This document shows positions 1-7,993 of a DNA stretch of 19,546 bases, piece by piece. Numbering within the stretch: the stretch's first letter is position 1; each line of letters opens with the position of its first letter. A program made the translations under genes and the position numbers. Under the pieces are notes generated by a model. The model was not told the DNA's origin. It made no database searches and saw nothing but the letters and a program-made list of their open reading frames with translations. Source of the stretch: Chloroflexota bacterium (lineage in GTDB: Bacteria > Chloroflexota > FW602-bin22 > JAMCYS01); contig JAJZQK010000008.1 of the NCBI GenBank assembly GCA_021847625.1, forward strand, positions 1-19,546. Reading direction: 5' to 3'.

Positions 1-411
1 TGACGGACAGCTACTAGTCGATCTAGACATGCCTGTTTATAGCACCGGATTATTAGCCATGTCAACGAACTGCCCCCGGGCTTAGAGGTCCCTCGGCGAC
101 GTTCCCGGGACGGGGTGAAGTCGCCGTATGAAAGTATATTCTGATACATGCATAAATAATATGGGCGAATCCTACAACATGTGGGCGCGGGGTCTCGGTA
201 GGAATAGACAATCTAGGGCCGGGGCTAGGAGGGGTAGGCACGGACGGGGCTGGGTGGAGGAGCGTGGCCGGCGATGGAGCGGCGACCGGATGGTGGGTCT
301 TCAGTGCAAGCGTCGGGAAGGATGGTTGGCTTCAGCTTGGCACGGCCGGCGCTGCCTGGCGGGCGGGTCGGCGCGCCTTGGCCAGGGACGGTCGGGCGGA
401 CCCCGCGTCTG
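1..411. other. Gene-poor stretch, nothing recognised
   Basis: I see no convincing gene here on either strand. An AT-rich patch at about 127-172 breaks otherwise very GC-rich sequence and could hold a promoter, but I could not match a paired -35/-10. From about 215 to 300 the plus strand is strongly G-rich. Open frames on the plus strand encode arginine/glycine-rich composition with no family motif and look like by-products of GC content. Confidence 0.5.
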
Positions 412-600
412 CTAGGCGCCGATGCGAGCGACGCGGCGCAGCAGGCAGCTGAGGATTAGCCGTTCCGTCTCCGAGGCCTGTCGGCCGGTCATCCCCCGAA
501 AACAGCGGTCGAAGTCGAGGAGGAACACCGTGGCCTCGCGCGGCGTGAGCTGCTTGGCCTCTACGAGCAATCGGTCGATGACGCGTTCGCGGTCCTTCAT
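412..600 (-). CDS. Small orphan protein, 62 aa
   Basis: A 62-codon frame starts at ATG (600-598) with an AGAGGG Shine-Dalgarno four bases upstream and stops at TAG (414-412). The protein is charged and looks helical: it begins MKDRERVIDRLLVEAKQLT and has a hydrophobic stretch ATVFLLDF followed by DRCFRG and a basic C-terminus LLRRVARIGA. There is no signal peptide or membrane segment, and the two cysteines (residues 33 and 52) form no CxxC motif. I do not recognise the family. It lies 263 bp downstream of the phosphotransacetylase-like gene on the same strand, so it may be separately transcribed. The good ribosome binding site and non-random composition argue that it is real, but without homologues this stays tentative. 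A much longer frame in the same register (to 1161) runs antisense-like through the neighbouring gene and is not credible. Confidence 0.45.
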   Translation of the reverse strand: MKDRERVIDRLLVEAKQLTPREATVFLLDFDRCFRGMTGRQASETERLILSCLLRRVARIGA

Positions 601-836
601 ATTACCCTCTCTCGGTAGTTGTCCCTTCCGGGTGTCGAGCGTTACTTCGTCCGAGCGCTCGGCCGGGACGCCACCGTCTGCGCGTGATGGCGTCACGACC
701 ATTACGGTTTCTCTACGTGCAAGAACCGTGCCAGCATGCCGGGCGAATGAGGGGTCAATCGCGTACGGAGTAACGGCAAGCGTTGTGCCGGGGGCCAAGC
801 AGGCCATGGGGGAACGGCAAGGGGTCCCCTGGGAGC

Positions 837-856
837 GCCAAGGCGGATGCCTTGGC
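837..856 (-). repeat. Perfect 8-bp stem-loop downstream of the ptb-like gene
   Basis: Arms GCCAAGGC (837-844) and GCCTTGGC (849-856) pair perfectly around a GGAT loop, 7 bases past the stop of the phosphotransacetylase-like gene. No U-run follows on the minus strand, so it is not a classical intrinsic terminator. It could be a 3' end-stabilising hairpin or part of a Rho-dependent end. Confidence 0.4.
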
Positions 857-863
857 AAGTGGC

Positions 864-1799
864 CTAGGGATTCGCGTCTTGCGAGCTCACGATGGTGAGG
901 GCCAGGGCCATCGATACGTGCTTGGACATCTCGGGGTCGGAGCGCGAGACGACCACGAGGGGACAACGAGCGCCGCCGACGACGCCGGCCAGGATGCCCC
1001 CGCCGAAGTAGTTCATGGCCTTGCCGAGGAGATTGCCGGACTCGATGTTCGGCACGACCAGGATATCCGCCTGGCCCGCCACGGGACCGGTCAGTCCCTT
1101 GGCCCGCGCGATCTCCGGCGACATCGCCGTGTCCACGGCGAGGGGGCCGTCCACCAGGCATCCGGTTATCTGCTGGCGGTCGGCCATCTTGGAGAGGATG
1201 GCCGCCTCCACCGTCGCCTTGATCTTGAGGTTCAGCCCCTCCGTGGCCGCCAGCACGGCCACCTTGGGCAGGGGGATGCCCAGGCGATGAGCGACGGCCA
1301 CGGCGTTCTGGATGATCTCCACCTTCTGCTCGATCGTCGGCGCCACGATCACCCCGGCGTCCGTCAACATCACCAGGCGCTCGTAGCCCGGCATCTCGAA
1401 GACGGCCACGTGGGAGAGAAGACGACCGGTGCGTAGGCCCACGTCCTTGTCGAGCGCGCCGCGCATGAAGCGGGCTGTATCGACCCGTCCCTTCATCAAG
1501 AGGTCGGCCTGGCCGCGGCTGACCATCTGGGCCGCCCGGCGGGTCATCATCTCCAGGTCGCCCTCGTGGGCCACGGTGATGCCGTCGAGGTCGACGTGCT
1601 CGGCCTGGGCGATCTCCTTGATGCGATCCTCGTCGCCGATGAGGATCGCCCGGCCCAGCCCCTCCCGCCAGGCGTGGGCGGCCGCGAGCACGCTCTCCCG
1701 CTGGTCGGCGCCCGCGATGGCGATCGTGCGCGGGCCGTGGCGGCGGGCGGCTTCGCGGGCCGTCTCTATCAGTTGGTCGAAGTTACGTATCGCTGCCAT
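864..1799 (-). CDS. Phosphate acetyl/butyryltransferase family protein
   Basis: This 311-aa protein matches the PTA/PTB family (PF01515), which transfers acyl groups between CoA and phosphate in the cytoplasm. Family blocks are visible: ADLLMKG near 98-104, GLRTGRLLSHVAVFEMP at 121-137, LTDAGVIVAPT at 145-155, KVAVLAATEGLN at 179-190, GCLVDGPLAVDTA at 213-225, GPVAGQADILVVPNIESGN at 238-256. The pattern is closer to phosphate butyryltransferase and the short phosphotransacetylase-like proteins than to classic Pta. Length fits the family (about 300 aa). The ATG at 1799-1797 is 4 bp after the scpB stop; an in-frame ATG at 1841 would overlap scpB by 38 bp and add a basic tail not expected in the family, so I prefer 1799. 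The gene is probably co-transcribed with scpB. No acyl kinase (buk/ackA) is adjacent, so the substrate chain length and pathway are open. Confidence 0.88.
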   Translation of the reverse strand: MAAIRNFDQLIETAREAARRHGPRTIAIAGADQRESVLAAAHAWREGLGRAILIGDEDRIKEIAQAEHVDLDGITVAHEGDLEMMTRRAAQMVSRGQADLLMKGRVDTARFMRGALDKDVGLRTGRLLSHVAVFEMPGYERLVMLTDAGVIVAPTIEQKVEIIQNAVAVAHRLGIPLPKVAVLAATEGLNLKIKATVEAAILSKMADRQQITGCLVDGPLAVDTAMSPEIARAKGLTGPVAGQADILVVPNIESGNLLGKAMNYFGGGILAGVVGGARCPLVVVSRSDPEMSKHVSMALALTIVSSQDANP

Positions 1800-1803
1800 T
1801 TCT

Positions 1804-2352
1804 CTACGCCTGGCCTTTCTCACCTTTGAGGGCATCGGCAATGGACCTTTCCTGGTCGAGCGGTGGCAACTGGCCCAGGTCCGTCAGCCCGAAGTACTCC
1901 AAGAACGCGAACGTCGTGGCGAACAGCATCGGCCGCCCCGGGCCCTCGGCGCGCCCCACCTCGCAGACAAGGCCGCGAGCTTGGAGGGAGGCGAGGACGC
2001 GGTCGCTGTTGACACCCCGGACCGCCTCCACGCCGGCCCTGGTGATGGGCTGGCGGTAGGCGACCACGGCGAGGGCCTCCATCGCCGCCGCCGACAGGCG
2101 CGCTTCGTTCTCCAGGCCGAGGAACTTCTCCACGTGCGGGGCGACCTCCGGCGCCGTTACGAGCTGCACCCGCCCGTCCAGGCGCTGCACGCGCAGGCCG
2201 CGGTGGGCGTAGTCGTCGGCTAGCGCCGCCAGCGCGGCCTCCAGCGCCGGCCGGTCCACCTCCAAGGTGCGCTCGATCTTCGCGAGCGCGACGGGGCCGT
2301 CCGCCACGAACAGCAAGCTCTCCACTAGCGCCGTCAGACTCTCCGGGCCCAC
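1804..2352 (-). CDS. scpB: Segregation and condensation protein B
   Basis: ScpB is the winged-helix subunit that, with the kleisin ScpA, joins SMC to form the chromosome-condensing complex. The 182-aa product shows the N-terminal helix ALVESLLFVADGPVAL (8-23) and the highly conserved centre AMEALAVVAYRQPITRAGVEAVRGVNSD (90-117), then GLVCEVGRAEGPGRPMLF (127-144) and FLEYFGL (150-156). Length is normal for the family. No ATG lies close to the start of homology; GTG at 2352-2350 fits best, with GAGGA four bases upstream. The in-frame ATG at 2508 sits on top of a TATAAT promoter element and would add 52 low-complexity residues, so it is rejected. scpA usually precedes scpB but is absent here; the upstream gene nrdR is divergent. 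The start codon is less certain than the identity. Confidence 0.92.
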   Translation of the reverse strand: MGPESLTALVESLLFVADGPVALAKIERTLEVDRPALEAALAALADDYAHRGLRVQRLDGRVQLVTAPEVAPHVEKFLGLENEARLSAAAMEALAVVAYRQPITRAGVEAVRGVNSDRVLASLQARGLVCEVGRAEGPGRPMLFATTFAFLEYFGLTDLGQLPPLDQERSIADALKGEKGQA

Positions 2353-2496
2353 CCTGTCCTCGATATCTGCTCCCCCTACCGACCGAGCGGCCCAGCCGTG
2401 GGCTGTAGGCCAGGTCCGGCCTTCGCCCGCCAGGTGGTCCCCTCGGCCACTCCCCGATTGCCCCGCCGCGCCTGGCGCGTGCGGCGGGCCGGCGCT

Positions 2497-2502
2497 ATTA
2501 TA
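2497..2502 (-). promoter_or_regulatory. Putative -10 element of the scpB promoter
   Basis: A perfect TATAAT reads on the minus strand at 2502-2497, with TG directly before it. No good -35 is visible. Predicted initiation near 2490 would give scpB a leader of about 137 nt that contains GC-rich inverted arms (CCCGCCGC...GCGGCGGG). Confidence 0.45.
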
Positions 2503-2598
2503 CATCACCGGCCCGCTCTTACGGGAGTCCCGCGTTCCCGATGGGAGGGAGAGCGCTTTTTCAAATCATCGGCTTTCGCATTTTCGCTCGAAAACGCG

Positions 2599-2627
2599 TT
2601 GACAGGGGAGTAGCCTTGTGCTATCGT
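2599..2627 (+). promoter_or_regulatory. nrdR-nrdJ-dcd promoter
   Basis: A perfect -35 hexamer TTGACA (2599-2604) is followed after exactly 17 bp by TATCGT (2622-2627), with an extended -10 TGC just upstream (2619-2621). Transcription would start near 2634, inside the first NrdR-like box. Confidence 0.7.
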
Positions 2628-2628
2628 A

Positions 2629-2644
2629 TACCTAGATCTTGTGG
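2629..2644 (+). promoter_or_regulatory. Putative NrdR box 1
   Basis: The core CTAGATCTTG (2632-2641) matches 8 of 10 positions of the published NrdR box core CwAtATaTwG, and the following TGG keeps two of three flank positions. It overlaps the predicted transcription start. It matters mainly because of its exact spacing to box 2. Confidence 0.5.
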
Positions 2645-2660
2645 CCGCCGATATTGTCAA

Positions 2661-2676
2661 GCACAACATGTAGTCA
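2661..2676 (+). promoter_or_regulatory. Putative NrdR box 2
   Basis: The site GCACAACATGTAGTCA has the core CAACATGTAG (2664-2673), matching 8 of 10 positions of CwAtATaTwG, plus flanking CA and T. Its core begins 32 bp after that of box 1 (16-bp linker), the three-helical-turn spacing typical of paired NrdR boxes. This supports autoregulation of the operon. Confidence 0.55.
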
Positions 2677-2693
2677 ACATAAGGGAGCAAGCG

Positions 2694-3311
2694 GTGCGTT
2701 GCCCAGCGTGTGATGGTGTAGAAACAAGGGTTATCGATAGTCGTGAGATGGACGACGCGATCAGGCGGCGCCGGGAGTGCTCGGCCTGCGGCCAGCGCTT
2801 CACTACCTTCGAGCGAGTCGACCGCCTGCGCTGCCCGCGCTGTGGCGCCGTCGACAGCAAGGTGAGCGCCTGGCGCGACCTGGAGCACGGCCTGCGGCGG
2901 CACCGAGAATGCCCGCGCTGCGGCCGCCGGTTCACCAGCACCGAGCGGGTGGACACGGTTAGCGTGCTCGTCGTCAAGAAGGACGGCCGGCGCGAGGAGT
3001 TCAACCGGGGCAAGCTGCTGGAAGGCATCCGCAAGGCTTGCTCCAAGCGCCCCGTGCTGCCGGAACAGATGGAGGTGCTGGCGGACGAGATCGAGGCGGC
3101 GCTTTTCAGCACTGGCCTGCCCGAGATCGAAAGCCACCAGATCGGCGAACTCGTGGTCGAGCGCCTGCGCGACCTCGACCTGGTAGCCTACATCCGTTTT
3201 GCTTCGGTGTACCGTCCCCTGGAGGACTTGGAGAGCATCCGCAGAGAACTCGACGCCCTGCTGCAGGCGAAGTCCGTCGCCGCGAAGAACGGGGGAGGCG
3301 AGGCCGACTAG
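2694..3311 (+). CDS. nrdR: NrdR-like repressor with duplicated zinc ribbon
   Basis: NrdR is the zinc-ribbon/ATP-cone repressor of ribonucleotide reductase genes; it senses dATP/ATP. The 205-aa product begins at GTG (2694) with AAGGGAG six bases upstream. Ribbon 1 has Cys 3, 6, 29 and 32 with the conserved RVIDSR and RRRREC motifs and ends FTTFERVD. Ribbon 2 has Cys 47, 50, 73 and 76, with LRRHREC and FTSTERVD. The ATP-cone runs from about 90 to 180 (VLVVKKDGRREEFNRGKLLEGIRKAC, IGELVVERLRDLDLVAYIRFASVYR). A normal NrdR has one ribbon and about 150 aa, so this is a tandem duplication: each cysteine is displaced by exactly 44 residues. All eight cysteines are kept. The next gene is nrdJ, its expected target, and two NrdR-like boxes lie over the promoter. 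Confidence 0.92.
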   Translation: MRCPACDGVETRVIDSREMDDAIRRRRECSACGQRFTTFERVDRLRCPRCGAVDSKVSAWRDLEHGLRRHRECPRCGRRFTSTERVDTVSVLVVKKDGRREEFNRGKLLEGIRKACSKRPVLPEQMEVLADEIEAALFSTGLPEIESHQIGELVVERLRDLDLVAYIRFASVYRPLEDLESIRRELDALLQAKSVAAKNGGGEAD

Positions 3312-3388
3312 CCCTTCCCGCCCGGTCCACTGCCACATCCTACTAAACCAACCTAGCGACCCAGATGTATTGAGGAGGCTTGAGAGGG

Positions 3389-5698
3389 ATGTCCCGCCAA
3401 AACGATGGCGAATTCTCACCAGATCTAGCGTACAAGCCGGGCTCTCGTCCGATTGCCGGCTCGGTGCTGCGCCTGAGCCCCAACGCGCTCACCGTCCTGG
3501 AGCGGCGCTATCTCGCCAAGAACGAGAAGGGGGAGGTGGTCGAGCGGCCCGAAGACATGTTCTGGCGGGTGGCCTGTAACATCGCGAGCGCCGATCTCAT
3601 CTACGATCCTAAGTGCGACGTGGATGCCGTGGCCCGCGAGTTCTACGAGCAGATGCTGAGCCTGGCCTTTCTGCCGAATTCGCCGACGCTGATGAACGCC
3701 GGCCGTGAGTTGCAGCAGCTCTCAGCCTGCTTCGTGCTGCCCATCGAGGACTCGATGGACTCGATATTCACGGCCGTCAAGAACACGGCCCTGATCCACA
3801 AGAGCGGCGGCGGCACGGGCTTCTCCTTCAGCCGCCTGCGCCCGAAGGACGACAAGGTCCTCTCCACCGGCGGCGTCGCCAGCGGGCCGATCTCTTTCAT
3901 GCGCGTCTTCAACTCGGCCACGGAGGCGGTAAAACAGGGGGGCACCCGTCGCGGCGCCAACATGGCGATCATGAGCGTGGACCATCCCGACATCGCCGAG
4001 TTCGTCGCTTGCAAGCGGGACCTGGAGGCCCTGCAGAACTTCAACATCTCCGTCGCCATCACCGAGCGCTTCATGGAGGCGGTGGAGGCGGGCGGCGACT
4101 ATCCCCTGCTGAACCCGCGCACCGGCGAGGCCGTGAAGTGGCAGAATGCCCGCCAGATCTTCGACCTGATCGTCGAGAGCGCCTGGGAGAGCGGCGAGCC
4201 GGGCATCGTCTTTATGGATCGCATCAATCGCGACAACCCGACGCCGAAGCTGGGGACGATCGAGAGCACGAACCCGTGCGGAGAGCAGCCCCTGCTCCCC
4301 TACGAGTCCTGCAACCTCGGCTCGATCAACTTGGCCCGGATGGTGACCAACAACAACGGCAGCGGCCCCGGCGTGGATTACGAGCGGCTGCGCGGCGTCA
4401 TCCGCTCGGCGGTTCATTTCCTGGACAACGTGATCGATGTCAACCGGTACCCGATCCCGGAGATCGAGCGCGTGACGAAGGCGAACCGCAAGATCGGCCT
4501 CGGCATCATGGGCTTCGCCGACTTGCTGATCCAGCTGGGCATCCCCTACAACTCGCCCCAGGCGCTGGAGCTGGCCGAGACCATAATGCGGTTCATCCGC
4601 AAGTGCGGCTACGAGGCCTCGGCGGAGCTGGCCGTGACACGAGGCGAGTTCCCGAACTTCGCCGGCAGCATCCACGATAGGCCTGCGGCACGGCCGGTGC
4701 GCAACGCCACCGTGACCACGGTCGCCCCGACGGGGACGCTGAGTATCATCGCCGGGTGCTCGAGCGGGGTCGAGCCCCTCTTCGCCGTCGCTTACGTGCG
4801 GACGGTCCTCGACAACGATCGCCTGATCGAGGTGAACCCGTACTTCGAGCAGATCGCCGTGCAGGAGGGTTTCTTCAGCGCGGACCTGATGCGGGAGATA
4901 GCCGAGAGAGGTTCTCTGCACGATCTGGCGAATGTCCCAGCGGCGGTGAAGGAGGTGTTCGTCACAGCGCACGATATCGAGCCCGCGTGGCACGTGCGGA
5001 TGCAGGCCGCCTTCCAGCGACACACCGACAACGCCGTTTCCAAGACCGTCAACTTCCCCAAGGAGGCGACCAAGGAAGACGTGCGAGACGTGTACATGCT
5101 GGCCTACAAGGAGGGCTGCAAGGGCGTCACCATCTACCGCGACGGCAGCCGTGAGAAGCAGGTCCTCAGCGTGGGCAAGAAGGAAGCGAAGGCGCAGAAG
5201 GCGGAGGGAGGAAGGGACGTCATCGAGCCGCGCCAGCGCCCCCACGTGACGGTGGGACGCACCGAGCGGATTCGCACGGGCTGTGGTAACCTTTACGTGA
5301 CGGTGAACGAGGACGCGCAGGGCCTCTGCGAGGTCTTCACCCAGATGGGGAAGTCGGGCGGCTGCGCGGCGGCCCAGTCCGAGGCCACGGCCCGCCTCAT
5401 CTCGCTGGCCCTGCGCGCCGGGGTGAAGACGGAGTCTATCGTGAAGCACCTGCGGGGCATCCGCTGCCATTCCCCGGCCTGGGAGCAGGGCTCGGTGGTT
5501 CTCTCCTGCCCGGACGCCATCAGCTTGGTGATGGAGCACCACTTCAAGTCCAAGAACGGCAAGGAATTGCCGACCGCGCACGGGTCGGACGACCATCTGG
5601 ATCATCTGCTCGGGGCCTGCCCGGACTGCGGCGGCGTGATCGAACACGAGGGCGGCTGCGCGGTGTGCCGCGTGTGCGGCTACTCTAGATGTGGGTGA
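3389..5698 (+). CDS. nrdJ: Vitamin B12-dependent (class II) ribonucleotide reductase
   Basis: This enzyme reduces ribonucleotides to deoxyribonucleotides using adenosylcobalamin to form the thiyl radical; it works with or without oxygen. The 769-aa product has the finger-loop motif [10 protein letters not shown] with Asn295, the radical Cys297 and Glu299; the redox pair is Cys114 (LSACFVLP) and Cys308 (SCNLGS). [17 protein letters not shown] lies at 448-463. A TSCPD domain follows (about 616-720, [23 protein letters not shown] region), then a C-terminal zinc-ribbon-like tail with CPDC (744-747) and [10 protein letters not shown], which may supply the shuttle cysteines. No N-terminal ATP-cone is visible; in this operon only NrdR carries one. 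I chose ATG 3389 over an in-frame TTG at 3380 because GAGGAGG (3372-3378) is 10 bases from ATG but only one from TTG. It lies 77 bp after nrdR and 4 bp before dcd. Confidence 0.96.
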   Translation: MSRQNDGEFSPDLAYKPGSRPIAGSVLRLSPNALTVLERRYLAKNEKGEVVERPEDMFWRVACNIASADLIYDPKCDVDAVAREFYEQMLSLAFLPNSPTLMNAGRELQQLSACFVLPIEDSMDSIFTAVKNTALIHKSGGGTGFSFSRLRPKDDKVLSTGGVASGPISFMRVFNSATEAVKQGGTRRGANMAIMSVDHPDIAEFVACKRDLEALQNFNISVAITERFMEAVEAGGDYPLLNPRTGEAVKWQNARQIFDLIVESAWESGEPGIVFMDRINRDNPTPKLGTIESTNPCGEQPLLPYESCNLGSINLARMVTNNNGSGPGVDYERLRGVIRSAVHFLDNVIDVNRYPIPEIERVTKANRKIGLGIMGFADLLIQLGIPYNSPQALELAETIMRFIRKCGYEASAELAVTRGEFPNFAGSIHDRPAARPVRNATVTTVAPTGTLSIIAGCSSGVEPLFAVAYVRTVLDNDRLIEVNPYFEQIAVQEGFFSADLMREIAERGSLHDLANVPAAVKEVFVTAHDIEPAWHVRMQAAFQRHTDNAVSKTVNFPKEATKEDVRDVYMLAYKEGCKGVTIYRDGSREKQVLSVGKKEAKAQKAEGGRDVIEPRQRPHVTVGRTERIRTGCGNLYVTVNEDAQGLCEVFTQMGKSGGCAAAQSEATARLISLALRAGVKTESIVKHLRGIRCHSPAWEQGSVVLSCPDAISLVMEHHFKSKNGKELPTAHGSDDHLDHLLGACPDCGGVIEHEGGCAVCRVCGYSRCG

Positions 5699-5702
5699 TG
5701 GG

Positions 5703-6320
5703 ATGGCGGTACTTAGCGATCGAACGATAAAAGAAGAGATGGCCAGGGGCAGAATCGTCATCGAGCCGTTGGACCCGGCTTGCATTCAGCCGTCGAGCGT
5801 GGACCTTCACCTCGACCGGAAGTTCCGCGTGTTTCGCAATTCACGCCTGCCTTTCATCGACGTGCGTAAGAGCACGGACGAGCTGACCGAGCTGATCACG
5901 ATCGAGGACGATAAGCCCTTCATCTTGCACCCGGGCGAGTTCGCGTTGGGCAGCACCCTGGAGCGGGTGGCCCTACCCGACGACACCGTGGCTCGCCTGG
6001 AGGGCAAGAGCAGCCTGGGGCGGCTGGGCTTGCTGATCCACTCCACGGCCGGGTTCGTCGACCCCGGGTGGGACGGGCACCTGACGCTCGAGCTCAGCAA
6101 CGTGGCGAATCTGCCGATAACCCTCTACTATGGGATGAGGATAGGCCAGATTTCGTTCCTGCAGTTGACGACGCCGGTCGACAAGCCGTACGGCTCGACG
6201 GGTCTGGGCAGCAAATACCAGGGCCAGCGCGAGCCCACGGCAAGCCGCTTCTATATGGATTTCCAAGTTGAGCATAAGCTGGGAGACAACGGCCAGAGCC
6301 AAGGCCAGACTGGCGACTGA
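5703..6320 (+). CDS. dcd: dCTP deaminase, probably bifunctional (dUMP-forming)
   Basis: The protein (205 aa) converts dCTP to dUTP, and in the bifunctional DCD-DUT type directly to dUMP, feeding thymidylate synthesis. The catalytic block [21 protein letters not shown] (101-121) and [16 protein letters not shown] (126-141) is clear; Ser103, Arg107 and Glu130 line up with E. coli Ser111, Arg115 and Glu138. STAGF instead of the E. coli VTAHR, and [15 protein letters not shown] at 162-176, resemble the mycobacterial enzyme known to be bifunctional, so I infer direct dUMP formation. The ATG at 5703 is 4 bp after the nrdJ stop; a GTG at 5691 would overlap nrdJ and add four residues. The last 53 bp overlap the radical SAM gene. 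It completes a deoxynucleotide operon with nrdR and nrdJ. Confidence 0.95.
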   Translation: MAVLSDRTIKEEMARGRIVIEPLDPACIQPSSVDLHLDRKFRVFRNSRLPFIDVRKSTDELTELITIEDDKPFILHPGEFALGSTLERVALPDDTVARLEGKSSLGRLGLLIHSTAGFVDPGWDGHLTLELSNVANLPITLYYGMRIGQISFLQLTTPVDKPYGSTGLGSKYQGQREPTASRFYMDFQVEHKLGDNGQSQGQTGD

Positions 6321-7953
6321 ACGGGGGGCGATCACCAAGGATTGGGGGGGCCGGCTGCCCGTTGCCCTCGTCTACCCAAACAAATACTACGTCGGCATGT
6401 CCAGCCTGGGCTTCCAGATCATCTATGCCCTGCTGAACGAGCAGCCCGACGTGCTGTGCGAGCGCGCCTTCTACGAAGGGGCGCTCGCCGCGCCCGGGGA
6501 GACGGTGCTCTCGCTGGAGACCCAGCGGCCGCTCAGCGATTTCGCCGCCATCGCCTTCTCCGTGACCTTCGAGCTCGACTACTACAATATCCTCGCCACG
6601 CTGCGCGATACGGGTCTGCCGCTGCTCTCCCGAGAGCGGGACGAGCGCCACCCGCTAATCATCGGCGGCGGCCCCTGCCTCACCGCCAACCCCGAGCCGC
6701 TGGCCCCCTTCTTCGACGCCATCGTCGTGGGCGAGGCGGAGCCGGTCCTGCCGGGCATCCTGGAGGTGCTGCGCGCGCAGGAGGATAGGGCGCCGACCCT
6801 CCTCGCGCTGTCCCGCCTGCCCGGCGTGTATGTGCCATCCTTCTACGAACCGGTCTACAGCGACGATGGGCGCCTCCTGGGGATAGAGGCGGCCGAGGGG
6901 ATGCCGCCCGCCGTCTCGCGGGTGTGGTTGCGCGACCTCGAGCAGGGGCCGGGGTCGTCGGTCGTGCTGACGGACGACACGGAGCTGGCCAACATGTACC
7001 TCGTCGAGGTGGCCCGCGGCTGCGCGCATGGGTGCCGCTTTTGTCTGGCGGGTTATTGCTTCTTGCCGGCCCGCGAGCGGCGGCCGGAGAGCGTGATTGC
7101 CATGGCCGGGCGCGGCCTGACGATGACCAAACGCATCGGCCTCGTCGGGGCGGCTGTCTCCGACTATTCGCACTTCGAAGAGGTCCTGGTCAGGCTGCGG
7201 GAGATGGGCGCCCAGGTGTCGGTCTCCTCCCTGCGCGTCGACTCCTTCTCCGAGCCCGTGGCGCGGGCGCTCGCGGAGAGCGGGGCGCGGACGGTGACGT
7301 TGGGGCTCGAGGCCGGGTCCCAGCACCTGCGCGACCTGGTGCACAAGGGAATTACCGAGGAGCACATCGCCCGCGCCATAGACGTGGCGCGGGATGTCGG
7401 CTTCAAGAGCGCCAAGCTGTATTATATGATCGGCCTCCCAGGCGAGACGGACGAGGATGTGCAGGCGCTCGTCGGTCTCACCCGGTCTATCGCCGAGCGC
7501 CTGGAGCGGGGCAGGCGGGGGGCCAGGGTCGTCGTGACGCTTGCGCCCTTCGTGCCCAAGGCGCAGACGCCTTTCCAATGGATGGAGATGGCCCCGGCGT
7601 TGGTGTTGAAGGATCGGCTGGCTCGCATCAGGTCCGCGCTCCGCGCCCGTTCCGTCGACGTGCGCACGGATAGCGTGGAGTGGGCGGTGGCGGAGGGGGT
7701 GCTGGCCCGGGGCGACCGCCGTCTGGCGCCGGTCCTGGCGGGGATGGACCGTTACTCCCTGGCGGCCTGGAACCGGTCGCTGGCGCGCCACGACCTGACG
7801 CCGGATTTCTACCTGCGGCGGCCGCGCGAGGTGGGGGAGGTGCTGCCGTGGGCGGCCATCAGCACGGGCGTGCGGCCCACGGCCCTCGCCAAGCTGGCTT
7901 GGGACGCCCGACGGGCACTGGACGAGCAGGAACGCCGGTCCGAAGGCGCGTAG
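6268..7953 (+). CDS. B12-binding-domain radical SAM protein
   Basis: The 561-aa protein has an N-terminal B12-binding-like Rossmann region ([19 protein letters not shown] at 32-50, [45 protein letters not shown] at 130-159) and a radical SAM core with CAHGCRFC: Cys252, 256 and 259 hold the 4Fe-4S cluster. [13 protein letters not shown] and [10 protein letters not shown] are further radical SAM landmarks. It resembles the TIGR03960-type family often found fused to or next to a DUF2344 protein, but no DUF2344 partner is here. The exact reaction is unknown; an RNA or cofactor modification role is a guess. The start is uncertain: homology should begin around residue 20, and the only plausible codon is TTG at 6268, 53 bp inside dcd and in another frame, with weak ribosome binding. 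It is probably translationally coupled to dcd. Confidence 0.85.
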   Translation: MSISWETTARAKARLATERGAITKDWGGRLPVALVYPNKYYVGMSSLGFQIIYALLNEQPDVLCERAFYEGALAAPGETVLSLETQRPLSDFAAIAFSVTFELDYYNILATLRDTGLPLLSRERDERHPLIIGGGPCLTANPEPLAPFFDAIVVGEAEPVLPGILEVLRAQEDRAPTLLALSRLPGVYVPSFYEPVYSDDGRLLGIEAAEGMPPAVSRVWLRDLEQGPGSSVVLTDDTELANMYLVEVARGCAHGCRFCLAGYCFLPARERRPESVIAMAGRGLTMTKRIGLVGAAVSDYSHFEEVLVRLREMGAQVSVSSLRVDSFSEPVARALAESGARTVTLGLEAGSQHLRDLVHKGITEEHIARAIDVARDVGFKSAKLYYMIGLPGETDEDVQALVGLTRSIAERLERGRRGARVVVTLAPFVPKAQTPFQWMEMAPALVLKDRLARIRSALRARSVDVRTDSVEWAVAEGVLARGDRRLAPVLAGMDRYSLAAWNRSLARHDLTPDFYLRRPREVGEVLPWAAISTGVRPTALAKLAWDARRALDEQERRSEGA

Positions 7954-7993
7954 GCGCGCTTCGGGGGCGAAGCATCGGATAAGGTAGGTGCAG

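Larger units (their letters stand above)
2353..2693. other. Divergent scpB / nrdR control region
   Basis: This 341-bp gap holds the scpB leader and -10 element on the minus strand, and the nrdR promoter with two NrdR-box-like sites on the plus strand. I see no further gene. Confidence 0.6.

Noticed and set aside
128..415. Plus-strand 95-aa frame near the window start
   Set aside because: It is extremely Arg/Gly-rich with no family motif and a weak ribosome binding site, and its composition follows the GC-rich strand bias.
2505..3419. Minus-strand 304-aa frame opposite nrdR
   Set aside because: It is a shadow frame that crosses the nrdR promoter and coding region; the plus strand has the clear zinc-ribbon and ATP-cone pattern.
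3722..5785. Minus-strand frame of 687 aa across nrdJ
   Set aside because: It is an antisense shadow of nrdJ caused by high GC; the sequence lacks any fold-like pattern while nrdJ carries all catalytic motifs.
6655..7791. Minus-strand frame of 378 aa across the radical SAM gene
   Set aside because: It is a shadow frame opposite a gene with a clear CxxxCxxC motif.
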